DNA of 64,000 bases. Origin: Bradyrhizobium sp. JYMT SZCCT0180. Its GTDB lineage: Bacteria; Pseudomonadota; Alphaproteobacteria; Rhizobiales; Xanthobacteraceae. Shown here in pieces: positions 7,272 through 16,081 of this stretch. Under the pieces are notes generated by a model. The model was not told the DNA's origin, did no database searches, and saw only the letters and a program-made list of their open reading frames with translations. Position 1 is the first letter of the stretch, and each line of letters opens with the position of its first letter. Location: contig NZ_JAFCLZ010000011.1 in assembly GCF_018130165.1 (NCBI RefSeq), positions 1-64,000 on the forward strand, in the 5' to 3' direction. Position numbers and translations under genes: made by a program.

Positions 7272-7464
7272 GACGATTGAATTACTGACACGCTGGTGAG
7301 TGAAAGGAACGGCGAAGCTGCCCTTCTAGGACGATTCCGCGCCGATGTCAGGTATTTCGGTTGGCTTCCTTGAACCTTCCCCAGATTGCGCACGTCACAA
7401 TGTCATGGTTCCCCAAAGGCCCGGGCCCAGGGGACCTCAAGGGGACGTCAGGGGACGCCAAGCG

Positions 7465-8082
7465 ATGAAACGCCTCCGCATTCTGCATTTGACGGCATTG
7501 GCCGGCGCAGCAGCCACCGTACTCGGCCAGTTTTCACCGGCATATGCCCAGACATTCAGCAGCCTCTATACGTCCACGGCGCCGAAGGATTGCCGCATGA
7601 TCGGCAAGCCCAGCGAGCTTGACGGCAGCACGACGCGGGTCTGCCCCGGCACGGCGGGCCTGGTGGTGCTGATCAGCGAAGGCGACTTACGCGAAACCGT
7701 CTCGGTCGGCCGCAACCGGGCCGCGGCGGCCAAGGAGCCGGCCGCGCAAGGCTGGTTCGGCCCGTTCAACTCGACCACCAACACCGTCGAATGGCGGGCG
7801 GTGGACGGCAAGGCGTTCGCGATCATCCAGCGCTGGCACATCGCCGACAACAGCGATCCGGACAAGGAAGGCCGCCCCACCGCCAAGCCGATGCTGGCGG
7901 TGACCAGGCTGCCGCCCGGCGCCGTCTGCCACGTCGCCTATATCGACGCGCAGGCCAACCCAAATCCCAACGAACTCGCCCGCAAGGCCGCCGACGAGCT
8001 CGCGCGCAGTTTTACGTGCGGCAAGGACGAAGTGAAGGTGATCGGCGTGACCGGCCGCGCCGTCAGCATGGCGAAGCGCTAG
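7465..8082 (+). CDS. periplasmic hypothetical protein
   Basis: This 205-residue protein has a Sec-type signal peptide (MKRLRILHLTALAGAAATVL...AYA, cleavage about residue 28). Four cysteines in the mature part could form two disulphides. The core is a beta-rich domain of the kind found in many Bradyrhizobium secreted proteins (TAGLVVLISEGDLRETVSVG, TTNTVEWRAVDG). No family name can be given. It is monocistronic as far as I can see. Confidence 0.8.
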   Translation: MKRLRILHLTALAGAAATVLGQFSPAYAQTFSSLYTSTAPKDCRMIGKPSELDGSTTRVCPGTAGLVVLISEGDLRETVSVGRNRAAAAKEPAAQGWFGPFNSTTNTVEWRAVDGKAFAIIQRWHIADNSDPDKEGRPTAKPMLAVTRLPPGAVCHVAYIDAQANPNPNELARKAADELARSFTCGKDEVKVIGVTGRAVSMAKR

Positions 8083-8325
8083 CGGATGACGGCGCCCGGC
8101 GCCGTTCTGACACGCGACCCCACCGGCCTTCTCTCCATGCACGCGCCCGGGTTGCGGCGCCAAGTCGCGTGTGCCGGCGCTGTAAGACTACCGCAGGGCC
8201 TCAAAAGCCGTTATGGTTCCCGACCAAAAGGGGGACGTGGATTTGCGGAAACGGGCATCCAACCCGGCTTGCCCTCAAAAAACACCCCTTCAATCGATTA
8301 CGACACAGTCTGATTAGATCGCGGT

Positions 8326-9729
8326 ATGTGGTTTCCGATCATCGCCTGGATAGTGCTGTTCAGCGCTTGCGCGTTTTTTGCAGGCGCGACATTGGGACTC
8401 GATCCAGCCCAAATATCGGTTCAGCTATCGGCGTTGCCAGGTCCCCAGCGGTTCGCGCTCGGCGCCATCATGCTGACTACGCTAGCGCTGATCGGCTCAT
8501 CCGTCTGGCAGGCTTACGTTCTGGCGCGCCAGAACAAGTTATTGCGGGACCGCCTCAGGGGCCTGCGACAAGGCGTTCTGGCCGCGCATGGCGCGCAAGC
8601 CGGATTCGACTCGTCGGTCCAGTCTCTCGCCAAGAGCGACCCCGAGGAAGCCATCGTATCGCTTCAGACGACGCTCGCGGACACTGAAAAGCGGGTAGCC
8701 GAACAGCAGAGCCGGTACGATTCCGTCGATCTCCATGAGCGGCTTGAAGAGATCCGGCGCCGCCAGCAGGCCCTTCGCGAGACGGTCGGCGTCGTGTCGG
8801 AGAAGCGGCGCGTTGCCGAGCCGGTATTCAGCGAATTGAAGGACCGGCTGCGTCAGCTCGACCGGTGGCTCACCGAGCTCGAGACCGACGACAACAAGAA
8901 AAATCTCGGCGATCGCGTGGGCGAACTGGACCAAAGCGTATCCGCGATTCACAACCGTCATGGCGTGCTGCAGCAGTCGCTGGCAACGCTCAACCGCTTC
9001 AAGGAAGAGCTGGCCAAGACCCACGCAGAGCTTGTACCTGTCCGCACGCCGGAAACCGGGATCAACGCCCTCATCACCGAGCTGCGCTCTTCCGGCGACC
9101 AGTTGACCAGGATGCTGGATGAACTCGAATCCAGCGGGCATGAAAAGCTCAGTCTGCGGGTCGAGAGCCTCTCGAAGAACAAAGTCGAGATCGAGCAGCG
9201 GGTCGCGCACATTGATGATTGCTTCCATATTCTGGACGCTATTCGCCTGGACCTGGAAGAGCTCAGGGAACGTCGGACGCATCTGGAGCGCTCACTTGCG
9301 GCGATCGAGACGGATTCCAGCGGCGCCAGCCTGCTCGACCGCCAGAACGCGCTGAACGAATTCATCGTCGATTGCCGATTGCGCCTCAGGAACTTGCAGG
9401 ATTTTTCGGCGACGCTGGGCCAGTTCAAGGAGGAACTGGCGACGTCGCAGGCCGGACTGGCACCGTTGCAAGGCCCGGTCTACGGCATCGAGGCATTGAT
9501 CGCCGAAGTGAATATCGGTCACGCGATACTGAGCAAGACGCTCAGCGAGATCGAGCTGAAGGGTGATGAAGGACTTGCCTCGCGCGTGGAGGCGATCGCC
9601 ACCAACAAGACCGAGCTCGACGCGAGAATTTCCAGGATTTTTGAAGATTTTCAGAAGCTCGATTCAATGCGCAAGAACATCGGCGAGATGTTCACGAGCA
9701 TCAGAGGCACCCTCAACCGAATAGGTTGA
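8326..9729 (+). CDS. membrane-anchored coiled-coil protein, 467 aa
   Basis: Two hydrophobic helices (residues 2-24 and 45-68) anchor a long alpha-helical region from about residue 70 to the end. That region is rich in heptad-like Leu/Glu/Arg/Lys patterns, broken by two repeats of similar composition. Each repeat contains a TL..FKEELA..(Q/H)A.L.P(L/V)..P..GI.ALI.E unit (around residues 222-250 and 362-394). The protein is probably exposed on the cytoplasmic or periplasmic side as a rod. I do not recognise a family. It converges on ilvD with a 53-bp gap. Confidence 0.8.
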   Translation: MWFPIIAWIVLFSACAFFAGATLGLDPAQISVQLSALPGPQRFALGAIMLTTLALIGSSVWQAYVLARQNKLLRDRLRGLRQGVLAAHGAQAGFDSSVQSLAKSDPEEAIVSLQTTLADTEKRVAEQQSRYDSVDLHERLEEIRRRQQALRETVGVVSEKRRVAEPVFSELKDRLRQLDRWLTELETDDNKKNLGDRVGELDQSVSAIHNRHGVLQQSLATLNRFKEELAKTHAELVPVRTPETGINALITELRSSGDQLTRMLDELESSGHEKLSLRVESLSKNKVEIEQRVAHIDDCFHILDAIRLDLEELRERRTHLERSLAAIETDSSGASLLDRQNALNEFIVDCRLRLRNLQDFSATLGQFKEELATSQAGLAPLQGPVYGIEALIAEVNIGHAILSKTLSEIELKGDEGLASRVEAIATNKTELDARISRIFEDFQKLDSMRKNIGEMFTSIRGTLNRIG

Positions 9730-9782
9730 GCGCCTTCCGCGCCCCGGAGGGCGCGGCTTCCAGCACATCCAATCGCCGCTTG

Positions 9783-11651
9783 CTAAAACGCCTTTGCGGC
9801 GTCCGGCCGGTGCTTGTTCTTCGGCACGAAGCCCGAGCGTGTGGCCTCGCGCTGCTCGCGCACCCAGACCTCGCGGTTGGGGTGCAGGCCGCCGCCACGG
9901 GTGGCCGGCACGGCAGAGAGCCGCGCGCGGTGCAACAGGCGGGTGTCCGCGACGCCGCAGTTCGGGTGCAGGCCGCCATTGGCCGCCACCACCTTGTCCC
10001 AGGCCGCCTTGCGCGCCTTCAGGACCGCAGGATCCGCCAGCGCCGTGCAGTTGAGTTCGTTCTTGTTGAGATCCGCGATGATCTCGTCGCCGTCCTCGAC
10101 GAAGGCGATGGGCCCGCCGAGGCCGGCTTCCGGGCCGACATGGCCGATGACGAGGCCGACCGATCCGCCGGAGAACCGCGCATCGGTCATCAGCGCGACC
10201 ACGATGCCGCGCTCGCGGCACAGCGTGGTGATGCGCGAGGTGGGATCGAGCATTTCCGGCATGCCGGGCGCGCCGCTCGGACCCTCGTAGCGCACGATGA
10301 TCATGTCGTTGTTCTGGAAAAGGTCGGGCGTCTTGTCGAGCGCCTCGAGCAGTCCCCGCTCGCCTTCGAACACGCGCGCTCTGCCGCGGAACAGGTTGTT
10401 TTCCAGCCCACCTTCGACGCCCGCCAGTTTCAGAATGGCGGAAAATTCCGGCGACAGATTGCCGCCGAGAACGCGCAGGCCCCCGGTCGGCTTGTAGGGT
10501 TTTGCCACGGTGTAGATGACAGTGCCGTCGGCGGGTTTGGTTTCGAGGCGCTTGACCTGTTCGGCCAGCGTTTCGCCGGTGCAGGTCATCACGTCGCCGT
10601 TGAGCAGTCCGGCTTCCAGGAGCTCGCGGACGATCACCTGCACGCCGCCGACGGCGTCGATATCGACCATCGAATATTTGCCGTACGGCCGGGCATCGGT
10701 GAGGACAGGCACGACGTATTGCGACAGATGATTGAACTCGGCCGGCGTCATGACTTCTTTCCAGAAGTCGGCAAAGCCTGCGGCCCGCGCGATCTCCGGC
10801 GCATGCAGCGTGACGTTGGTCGAGCCGCCGATCGCCATCGCGACGATGACGGCGTTGCGGATCGAGTCGCGCACCACGATGTCGCGCGGCTTGAGCCCCT
10901 TCGCGATCATCTGCGCGAGGTAGCCGACCAGCTGGTCCGGAAACTCCTTGAGGCGGCGGGGATCGTCGGACGGCGGCGCCACCATGTGCAGCGGCTGCAT
11001 CCCGACGACGCCGATGAAGGTCTGCATGGTGTTGTAGGTGAACATGCCGCCGCAGCTGCCGTAGCCGGGACAGGCATGGCAGGCAATGTGGTGGCGGTAT
11101 TCCGCATCGGGGTTGCCGGCGACCTGGTAGGCGCTGACGATGTCGAGCTTCTCGCCGGTGTTCGGATCGGTGCCGGGATGGATCGCTCCATCAGACATGA
11201 TGATCGCGGGCTGATTGTGCTCGAGCAGCGCGGCCAGCGTGCCGACCGGCGGCTTGTCGCAGGCGACCACGGCGATGGTGCCGAGCAGCCCGGTGGCCTC
11301 CAGATGTTCGCAGAGCGCATCGTGCGTCACTTCGCGCCCGATCAGCGAGTAGCGCATTTCGCGCGTGCCGTTGCGGATGCCGTCCGAGGTGGCGATGGTG
11401 TATTCCGGCTGGACCAAACGCAGCTTCATCTGGCCAGCACCCTTGCCGACGTGGCTCTTGAGGCTGGCGTGGATCGCATCGACCTTCGCCATCACCCCCA
11501 TGTAGCACTGGCTGTCGCCCTTGGTGCCGACCACGCCGACCGAGGGCTCGTGGATCAGGTCCTGATCGGCCCCGAGTACGCGCGCGATCCCGATGGTCTG
11601 GGCCGTGCGGCCGGGATGGCGGTCGATGAGGACGGCTTTGGAGTCTGTCAC
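9783..11651 (-). CDS. ilvD: dihydroxy-acid dehydratase family (IlvD/EDD)
   Basis: This 622-residue protein belongs to the Fe-S sugar-acid/dihydroxy-acid dehydratase family. In branched-chain amino acid synthesis, IlvD converts dihydroxy-isovalerate to ketoisovalerate. Cluster ligands fit C49 (DSQCYMG), C131 (VACDKPP) and C200 (YGSCGGM), and the TGET and TDARFSGG motifs are present. Two details differ from classic IlvD: CPGYGSCGGMFTYNTM replaces the usual GACGGMYTANTM, and a C-terminal tail of about 50 residues carries extra conserved GGGLHPNREVW. A paralogue acting on another sugar acid is possible, so the symbol is provisional. Confidence 0.8.
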   Translation of the reverse strand: MTDSKAVLIDRHPGRTAQTIGIARVLGADQDLIHEPSVGVVGTKGDSQCYMGVMAKVDAIHASLKSHVGKGAGQMKLRLVQPEYTIATSDGIRNGTREMRYSLIGREVTHDALCEHLEATGLLGTIAVVACDKPPVGTLAALLEHNQPAIIMSDGAIHPGTDPNTGEKLDIVSAYQVAGNPDAEYRHHIACHACPGYGSCGGMFTYNTMQTFIGVVGMQPLHMVAPPSDDPRRLKEFPDQLVGYLAQMIAKGLKPRDIVVRDSIRNAVIVAMAIGGSTNVTLHAPEIARAAGFADFWKEVMTPAEFNHLSQYVVPVLTDARPYGKYSMVDIDAVGGVQVIVRELLEAGLLNGDVMTCTGETLAEQVKRLETKPADGTVIYTVAKPYKPTGGLRVLGGNLSPEFSAILKLAGVEGGLENNLFRGRARVFEGERGLLEALDKTPDLFQNNDMIIVRYEGPSGAPGMPEMLDPTSRITTLCRERGIVVALMTDARFSGGSVGLVIGHVGPEAGLGGPIAFVEDGDEIIADLNKNELNCTALADPAVLKARKAAWDKVVAANGGLHPNCGVADTRLLHRARLSAVPATRGGGLHPNREVWVREQREATRSGFVPKNKHRPDAAKAF

Positions 11652-11777
11652 GGCTAGTTCCTTCCCGGCAGGGGTCGTTTGGTCGATATTAGAAACGCTT
11701 TAAGGCGCACCTTATAGAGCGCCGACCTGCGGGAAGTCACGCGGAAGTCACATGCCCGATAGCTGGTATGCTGCCAC

Positions 11778-12506
11778 CTAGGCCCCCGGCGGGCGGGGCA
11801 CGGACCCGCGCAGCATCGCGTCCAGCAGCTTGTCGGCCGACGTGCCCTCGGGCAACCGCTCCAGAATGCCGGTGAGCCGGCCGTCGAGCAGCAGCGTGGT
11901 AAAACCGTGCACCAGCGACCAGGCGCGCGCGATGGCGGCGGCCTGATCCAGCGACAACCCATCCTCTGGAATCTGCTCGTGCCGGCTGGCGCCGACACCG
12001 CGGGTCAGCCCTGCGAACGCGGCATCGGAAGCCTCATGCAGCGAGGGACGCGAATAATCCAGCCGTGCGCTGCGGAACATCACGCCGTACATGCCGGGAT
12101 GCGCCTGGGCATAGGCGACGTAGGCTTTGGCGCTTGCCAGCCCCTTCATGATCGGCAGCGTTTCGCTGTTGCCGGCGGCGACCATGGCCTCGTTGAACAT
12201 CCGAAAGCCGATTGCCGCGAGTTCGCTGACGAGGCCGGTGAGATCGCCGAAATGATGGGTCGGTGCGGCATGTGACACGCCGGCCTCGCGCGCCACCGCG
12301 CGCAGCGTCAGCCCCGCCAGCCCGTCGCGCTCCAGCACCCGCTCGGCGGCCTGCAGCAGGGCCTCGCGCAGGTCGCCATGATGATAGGGGGTATCGCCTG
12401 ACGATTTGCGCCGCCGCTCGGCGGGCCGTTCGGCAGCCGCCCTTGCCGGCTTGCGCGTCCGCGCGACGGTGCGAACGACTTTGTTTTCTCTTGATGTTTT
12501 CGCCAT
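11778..12506 (-). CDS. TetR/AcrR regulator with WHG-type C-terminal domain
   Basis: This 242-residue protein has a basic head (residues 1-40), a TetR helix-turn-helix (GLTLRAVAREAGVSHAAPTHHF at about 66-87, read in two parts) and a C-terminal domain with AWSLVHGFTTLLLDGRL, typical of WHG-type TetR proteins. It is divergent from the carotenoid-oxygenase gene. A 19-bp inverted repeat lies 31 nt upstream of its start, and a second one lies near the oxygenase promoter. Matching operators recur at 14649-14720. Its ligand is probably a hydrophobic small molecule. Confidence 0.88.
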   Translation of the reverse strand: MAKTSRENKVVRTVARTRKPARAAAERPAERRRKSSGDTPYHHGDLREALLQAAERVLERDGLAGLTLRAVAREAGVSHAAPTHHFGDLTGLVSELAAIGFRMFNEAMVAAGNSETLPIMKGLASAKAYVAYAQAHPGMYGVMFRSARLDYSRPSLHEASDAAFAGLTRGVGASRHEQIPEDGLSLDQAAAIARAWSLVHGFTTLLLDGRLTGILERLPEGTSADKLLDAMLRGSVPRPPGA

Positions 12507-12536
12507 TTGAACCCCTCGCGAATCCTTATAGCCGCA

Positions 12537-12609
12537 ATTTTTACACTGTAAAGATTTTGCTTGACGATGGCTGGCATGCCCTGTAGTCCTATCTTTACGT
12601 TGTAAAGAT
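12537..12609. promoter_or_regulatory. paired 19-bp TetR operators and promoter of the oxygenase gene
   Basis: Operator 1 (12537-12555, ATTTTTACACTGTAAAGAT) and operator 2 (12591-12609, ATCTTTACGTTGTAAAGAT) share arms ATCTTTAC/GTAAAGAT; operator 2 is perfect. Between them, TTGACG (12561-12566) and TAGTCC (12584-12589) are 17 bp apart. The operators thus bracket the probable promoter and also face the TetR gene. Confidence 0.8.
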
Positions 12610-12629
12610 AAAATCGGGAGGAAGCGACG

Positions 12630-14033
12630 ATGCTCGATCAAGTGGCGACCAACGCGGCGCGGACCAATCTGGCGCCGATTCCGATGGAATGCGACGCACC
12701 GTTCCTGAAGGTGACCGGCGAATTGCCGCGCGAGCTCAACGGCACGCTCTATCGCAACGGCCCCAACCCGCAATTCGATGCTCCCGGCGCGCACTGGTTC
12801 GTCGGCGACGGCATGCTCCACGCCTTCCATCTCGAGAACGGCCGCGCCAGCTATCGCAACCGCTGGGTCCGTACCCCGAAATGGCAGGCCGAGCATGACG
12901 CCGGCCGCGCGTTGTTCGGCGGCTTCGGCCGCAAGCTGCCGGGCTCACCCGCCGATGTCACCAACGACGGCGGCGTCGCCAACACCAACATCATCTTTCA
13001 CGGCGGCCGCCTGCTCGCGCTGGAAGAAGGCCATATGCCGACCGAGATCGAACCGGGTACCCTGGAGCGTCTGGGCTATTGCGACTACAAGGGCGCGATC
13101 GCAGGCCCCTTTACAGCGCATCCCAAAGTCGATCCGGTCACCGGCGAAATGGTCTTCTTCGGCTACAACGCCGCGGGCCCGCTGACCCCTGCCCTCTCGT
13201 TCGGATCGGTCAACGCGTCAGGCGTGGTGACGCGGTTCGATCGTTTTGAGTCGCCCTACGCCAGCATGGTGCACGACTTCATCGTCACCGAAAATCACAT
13301 GCTGTTTCCGATCCTGCCCATCACCGGCAGCATGGAGCGGGCGATGCGCGGCAAGCCGCCTTACGCCTGGGAGCCGGAGAAAGGCGCCTATGTCGGCGTC
13401 ATGAAGCGCACTGGTTCGGCGAAAGACATCGTCTGGTTCCGCGCCGAGAGCTGCTACGTGTTCCACGTCATGAACGCGTGGGAAGAAGGCGGCCGCATCA
13501 TCGCCGACGTGATGCAGTTCGAGGAAGCGCCGCTGTTCACCCACCCCGACGGCTCGCCGACGGACCCCGAAAAATCGCGCGCACGCTATTGCCGCTGGAC
13601 CTTCGACCTCTCGGGGAATACCGACCGCTTCACGCAAGAGTATCTCGACGATTTGACCGGCGAATTCCCGCGCATCGACGATCGCCGCGCGGGCCTTGCC
13701 AGCAACCACGGCTGGTACGCCTGCGCCAATCCCGATCTGCCGATGTTCGGCGCGCTGTCCGGCATCGTGCATGTCGACGGCAAGGGCAAGCGGCTCGGCA
13801 AGTATCACCTGCCTGCCGGCGACACCATTTCTGAAGCCGTGTTCGTCGAGCGCGGCGAAGACGCCGCCGAGGGCGATGGCTGGCTGCTCGCCGCCGTCTG
13901 GCGCGCGCGGGAAAACCGCAGCGACCTGGCGGTATTCAACGCCAGGGATGTCGAAGCCGGACCGGTGGCGCTGGTGCATCTCGGGCATCGCGTGCCCGAT
14001 GGTTTCCATGGCAATTGGGTGAGCGCGGAATAG
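12630..14033 (+). CDS. carotenoid oxygenase family (RPE65-like)
   Basis: This 467-residue protein is a non-haem iron dioxygenase of the carotenoid/stilbene-cleaving family. The four expected iron-ligand histidines sit in FTAHPKVDP, VHDF, CYVFHVMNAW and GFHGNW near the C-terminus. LNGTLYRNGPNPQF and HWFVGDGMLHAF are family hallmarks. The substrate could be an apocarotenoid or a lignin-derived stilbene. A GGGAGGA ribosome binding site precedes the ATG. The promoter carries two TetR operators identical in plan to those before the gene at 14739, so both belong to one regulon. Confidence 0.92.
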   Translation: MLDQVATNAARTNLAPIPMECDAPFLKVTGELPRELNGTLYRNGPNPQFDAPGAHWFVGDGMLHAFHLENGRASYRNRWVRTPKWQAEHDAGRALFGGFGRKLPGSPADVTNDGGVANTNIIFHGGRLLALEEGHMPTEIEPGTLERLGYCDYKGAIAGPFTAHPKVDPVTGEMVFFGYNAAGPLTPALSFGSVNASGVVTRFDRFESPYASMVHDFIVTENHMLFPILPITGSMERAMRGKPPYAWEPEKGAYVGVMKRTGSAKDIVWFRAESCYVFHVMNAWEEGGRIIADVMQFEEAPLFTHPDGSPTDPEKSRARYCRWTFDLSGNTDRFTQEYLDDLTGEFPRIDDRRAGLASNHGWYACANPDLPMFGALSGIVHVDGKGKRLGKYHLPAGDTISEAVFVERGEDAAEGDGWLLAAVWRARENRSDLAVFNARDVEAGPVALVHLGHRVPDGFHGNWVSAE

Positions 14034-14053
14034 ACTGCTTTAGGTTACTACCT

Positions 14054-14155
14054 CGTCATTCCGGGATGCGCCCTCTTGGGCGCAGGCCCGGAATCCATAA
14101 CCACCATCGTGAGTATGGATTCCGGGCTCTCGCTTCGCGAGCCCCGGAATGACGG
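14054..14155. repeat. dispersed palindromic repeat (type C)
   Basis: This CGTCATTCCGGGATGCG ... GCCCCGGAATGACGG unit has an internal GGCCCGGAATCCATA / TATGGATTCCGGGCT pair. It is related to 6455-6530 and may insulate the MAPEG gene from oxygenase transcription. Confidence 0.8.
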
Positions 14156-14182
14156 CTTGGCATTTGAAGCTGGGACCCACAC

Positions 14183-14587
14183 ATGCACATACCCACGATC
14201 ACCGGCTTCTATCTCGCCCTTCTCGCGCTACTGTATCTGGTGCTCGGCCTGCAGGTCTCGCGCCTGCGGCGGGGTCATCGCGTCGTGTTCGGCGACGGTG
14301 ACAACATCAAGCTGCGCAGCGCCATTCGCGCGCACGGCAACTTTGCCGAATATGTCCCAGTTATCGTGCTGCTGGTCGCGATACTGGAAATGTCCGGCAT
14401 GCCGACCGCGCGGGTGCACCTGCTGATGGGAATGCTGCTGGTGGCGCGGCTGCTGCACCCGCTCGGCATGTATGTCGGGCCACGCACCATGCAGTTTCAG
14501 ATCTGCCGGGTCGGCGGCATTCTGCTTACCCTGCTGGTGCTGCTTGCAGCCGCGCTTCTTGCGCTGGCGCGCTTCTGGCCGTTCTAG
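14183..14587 (+). CDS. MAPEG family membrane protein
   Basis: This 134-residue protein has four hydrophobic segments and the MAPEG motif around RSAIRAHGNFAEYVPVIVLL (residues 46-65). MAPEG proteins are membrane-embedded and often glutathione-dependent enzymes; the bacterial members are mostly uncharacterised. The ATG follows a type C repeat. It lies between the two operator-bearing promoters, but no operator of its own is seen, so read-through from the oxygenase is the likely source of transcription. Confidence 0.9.
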   Translation: MHIPTITGFYLALLALLYLVLGLQVSRLRRGHRVVFGDGDNIKLRSAIRAHGNFAEYVPVIVLLVAILEMSGMPTARVHLLMGMLLVARLLHPLGMYVGPRTMQFQICRVGGILLTLLVLLAAALLALARFWPF

Positions 14588-14648
14588 CCCATTCATTCAA
14601 CGCCACATAACCCATTGCACCACTTGATTATTTCTATCAACTTGCGTT

Positions 14649-14720
14649 ATTTTGACACTGTAAAGATTTTTCTTGACGACTCCTGCCCTTGCCCCTAGGG
14701 TATCTTTACGATGTAAAGAT
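14649..14720. promoter_or_regulatory. second pair of 19-bp TetR operators with promoter
   Basis: ATTTTGACACTGTAAAGAT (14649-14667) and ATCTTTACGATGTAAAGAT (14702-14720) repeat the arrangement seen at 12537-12609, with centres 53 bp apart (54 there). TTGACG (14673-14678) and TAGGGT (14696-14701), 17 bp apart, form the probable promoter. The downstream gene starts at 14739. Confidence 0.8.
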
Positions 14721-14738
14721 AAAGCCTGAGAGGCTGCC

Positions 14739-15317
14739 ATGACGATCCTCCTGATCCTCGCCCCCTACGGCGCCTTCGCCCTGCTGATGCTGGTGACTTC
14801 GGCCGCGGTCAGCCTGTTTGCCGGCGCCGCGATCTGTCTCGCGGTGATCGCCTACGACATGCTGCGCGGCCGTTCGCTGAAGATCCTCGGCGCGGGCTCC
14901 GTGGTGGTGTTCGCCGCGGTCGGCAGCTACGTCACCCTGATCGATCCACAGTTGAGCGTCTCCGGCGTCAAGTTGGCCGTCGATGCCGGAATGTTCCTCG
15001 TCACGCTTGGCTCGATCGTGGCCGGCAAACCCTTCACGCTGCAATATGCGCTTGAGGTGGTCGATGCCGAAACCACGAAGCTGTCGGGCTTCATCAAGGC
15101 AAACTACATCATCACCTGGGCGTGGACCGGCGCGATGCTGTTGATGATGGCAGGCAATGCCGCGCTGATCTATGTGCCGGGCCTGCCGCTGTGGTCGGGA
15201 TTGCTGGTCGCATTTGCCGCACGCAACAGCGCGGCCTTTTTCACCAAATGGTACCCGGAATACCGCAAGGCGAAGTATGGCACCCCGCCCGCCAACGCCT
15301 TGCCCGGCACGCACTAA
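14739..15317 (+). CDS. multi-pass membrane protein
   Basis: This 192-residue protein has about five or six transmembrane helices. There is a polar stretch AKYGTPPANA at the C-terminus and a central loop FTLQYALEVVDAETTKLSG. No family is recognised. Its promoter carries the same paired TetR operators as the carotenoid-oxygenase promoter, so it probably acts in the same process, perhaps handling a hydrophobic substrate. It is followed by a yciB-like gene after 45 bp. Confidence 0.82.
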   Translation: MTILLILAPYGAFALLMLVTSAAVSLFAGAAICLAVIAYDMLRGRSLKILGAGSVVVFAAVGSYVTLIDPQLSVSGVKLAVDAGMFLVTLGSIVAGKPFTLQYALEVVDAETTKLSGFIKANYIITWAWTGAMLLMMAGNAALIYVPGLPLWSGLLVAFAARNSAAFFTKWYPEYRKAKYGTPPANALPGTH

Positions 15318-15362
15318 GATATCGATCTCACCGAGCCACCGCATTCAACAGAAAGCAGCGCG

Positions 15363-15917
15363 ATGAAAGACGTATTCGCAAGATTAGGCGCCGACTTTTT
15401 CTCCACCATCGTGTTCATCGCGATCTATCTCGCGACCGACAACGTGTTGCTGGCGACCGGGGTTGCGATCGCAGGCGCCATCGGCCAGGTGATCTACTCC
15501 CGCATCAAGGGCAAGGAGCTCGGCTACATGACTTGGGCCAGCCTCGGGCTCGTGATCGTGCTCGGCGGCGCTACGCTGCTGACGCACGATCCCCGCTTCG
15601 TGCTGGCGAAACCCGCGATCGGGCATTTTGCGATCGGCCTCATCATGCTCAAGCGCGGCTGGATGCTGCGCTATATGCCGCCGATCGTGACCCAGACCAT
15701 TCCGGAATATGTCACTGCCGCAGGCTACGTCTGGGCCGGGCTGTGCTTCCTGCTCGCCGCCGGCACCATCGGCGTCGCCATGACCGGCGACATGAAGCTG
15801 TGGACGTTCTATGTGACCGTCGTGCTGATCGGTGCCAAGATTGCTCTGTTCGCCGTGCAATATGTCGCGTTCCGCGTCCTGGTCGGCAGCCGCATCCGCG
15901 CGGCCGCCCGCGCGTAA
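15363..15917 (+). CDS. YciB/IspZ family septation-related membrane protein
   Basis: This 184-residue protein has six hydrophobic segments and matches the YciB (intracellular septation protein A) family. Supporting segments are TDNVLLATGVAIAGAIGQVI, an IKGKELGYMTWASLG loop, GGATLLTHDPRFVLAKP, and a C-terminal FYVTVVLIGAKIALFAVQY. YciB is an inner-membrane protein of envelope maintenance. It lies in the TetR-controlled unit behind 14739, an unusual setting. It may be a paralogue of the housekeeping yciB, so no symbol is given. Confidence 0.8.
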   Translation: MKDVFARLGADFFSTIVFIAIYLATDNVLLATGVAIAGAIGQVIYSRIKGKELGYMTWASLGLVIVLGGATLLTHDPRFVLAKPAIGHFAIGLIMLKRGWMLRYMPPIVTQTIPEYVTAAGYVWAGLCFLLAAGTIGVAMTGDMKLWTFYVTVVLIGAKIALFAVQYVAFRVLVGSRIRAAARA

Positions 15918-15927
15918 CCCGTAGACA

Positions 15928-15980
15928 AAGCGTTTTCAAGCGAAGTGGGTACCGGTTCGCGTCAAGAAAACGCGTCAAAA
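15928..15980. repeat. GCGTTTTC palindromic repeat
   Basis: AAGCGTTTTCAAGCGAAGTG ... TTCGCGTCAAGAAAACGC forms an imperfect palindrome. A diverged copy is at 34028-34081. It lies just after the yciB-like stop. Confidence 0.7.
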
Positions 15981-16081
15981 AAAGGCTACAGGGTTGGGCT
16001 TGCGCGGCAAGATGGGTTATACCGCCGCCGGGAGAACTCAGAACCATTCCGGTTGCTGGGAAATGTATTGGGGAGACCAAG

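Noticed and set aside
9726..11657. Long plus-strand open frame (643 codons) opposite ilvD
   Set aside because: It is antisense to a gene with full IlvD/EDD motifs. Its translation is composed of His/Arg/Asp-rich low-complexity sequence typical of a mirror frame in GC-rich DNA.
15122..16081. Long frame running through the membrane and YciB-like genes into the 98-residue gene
   Set aside because: It is out of frame with the upstream real genes; only its last 98 codons, starting at a separate ATG, make a sensible protein.
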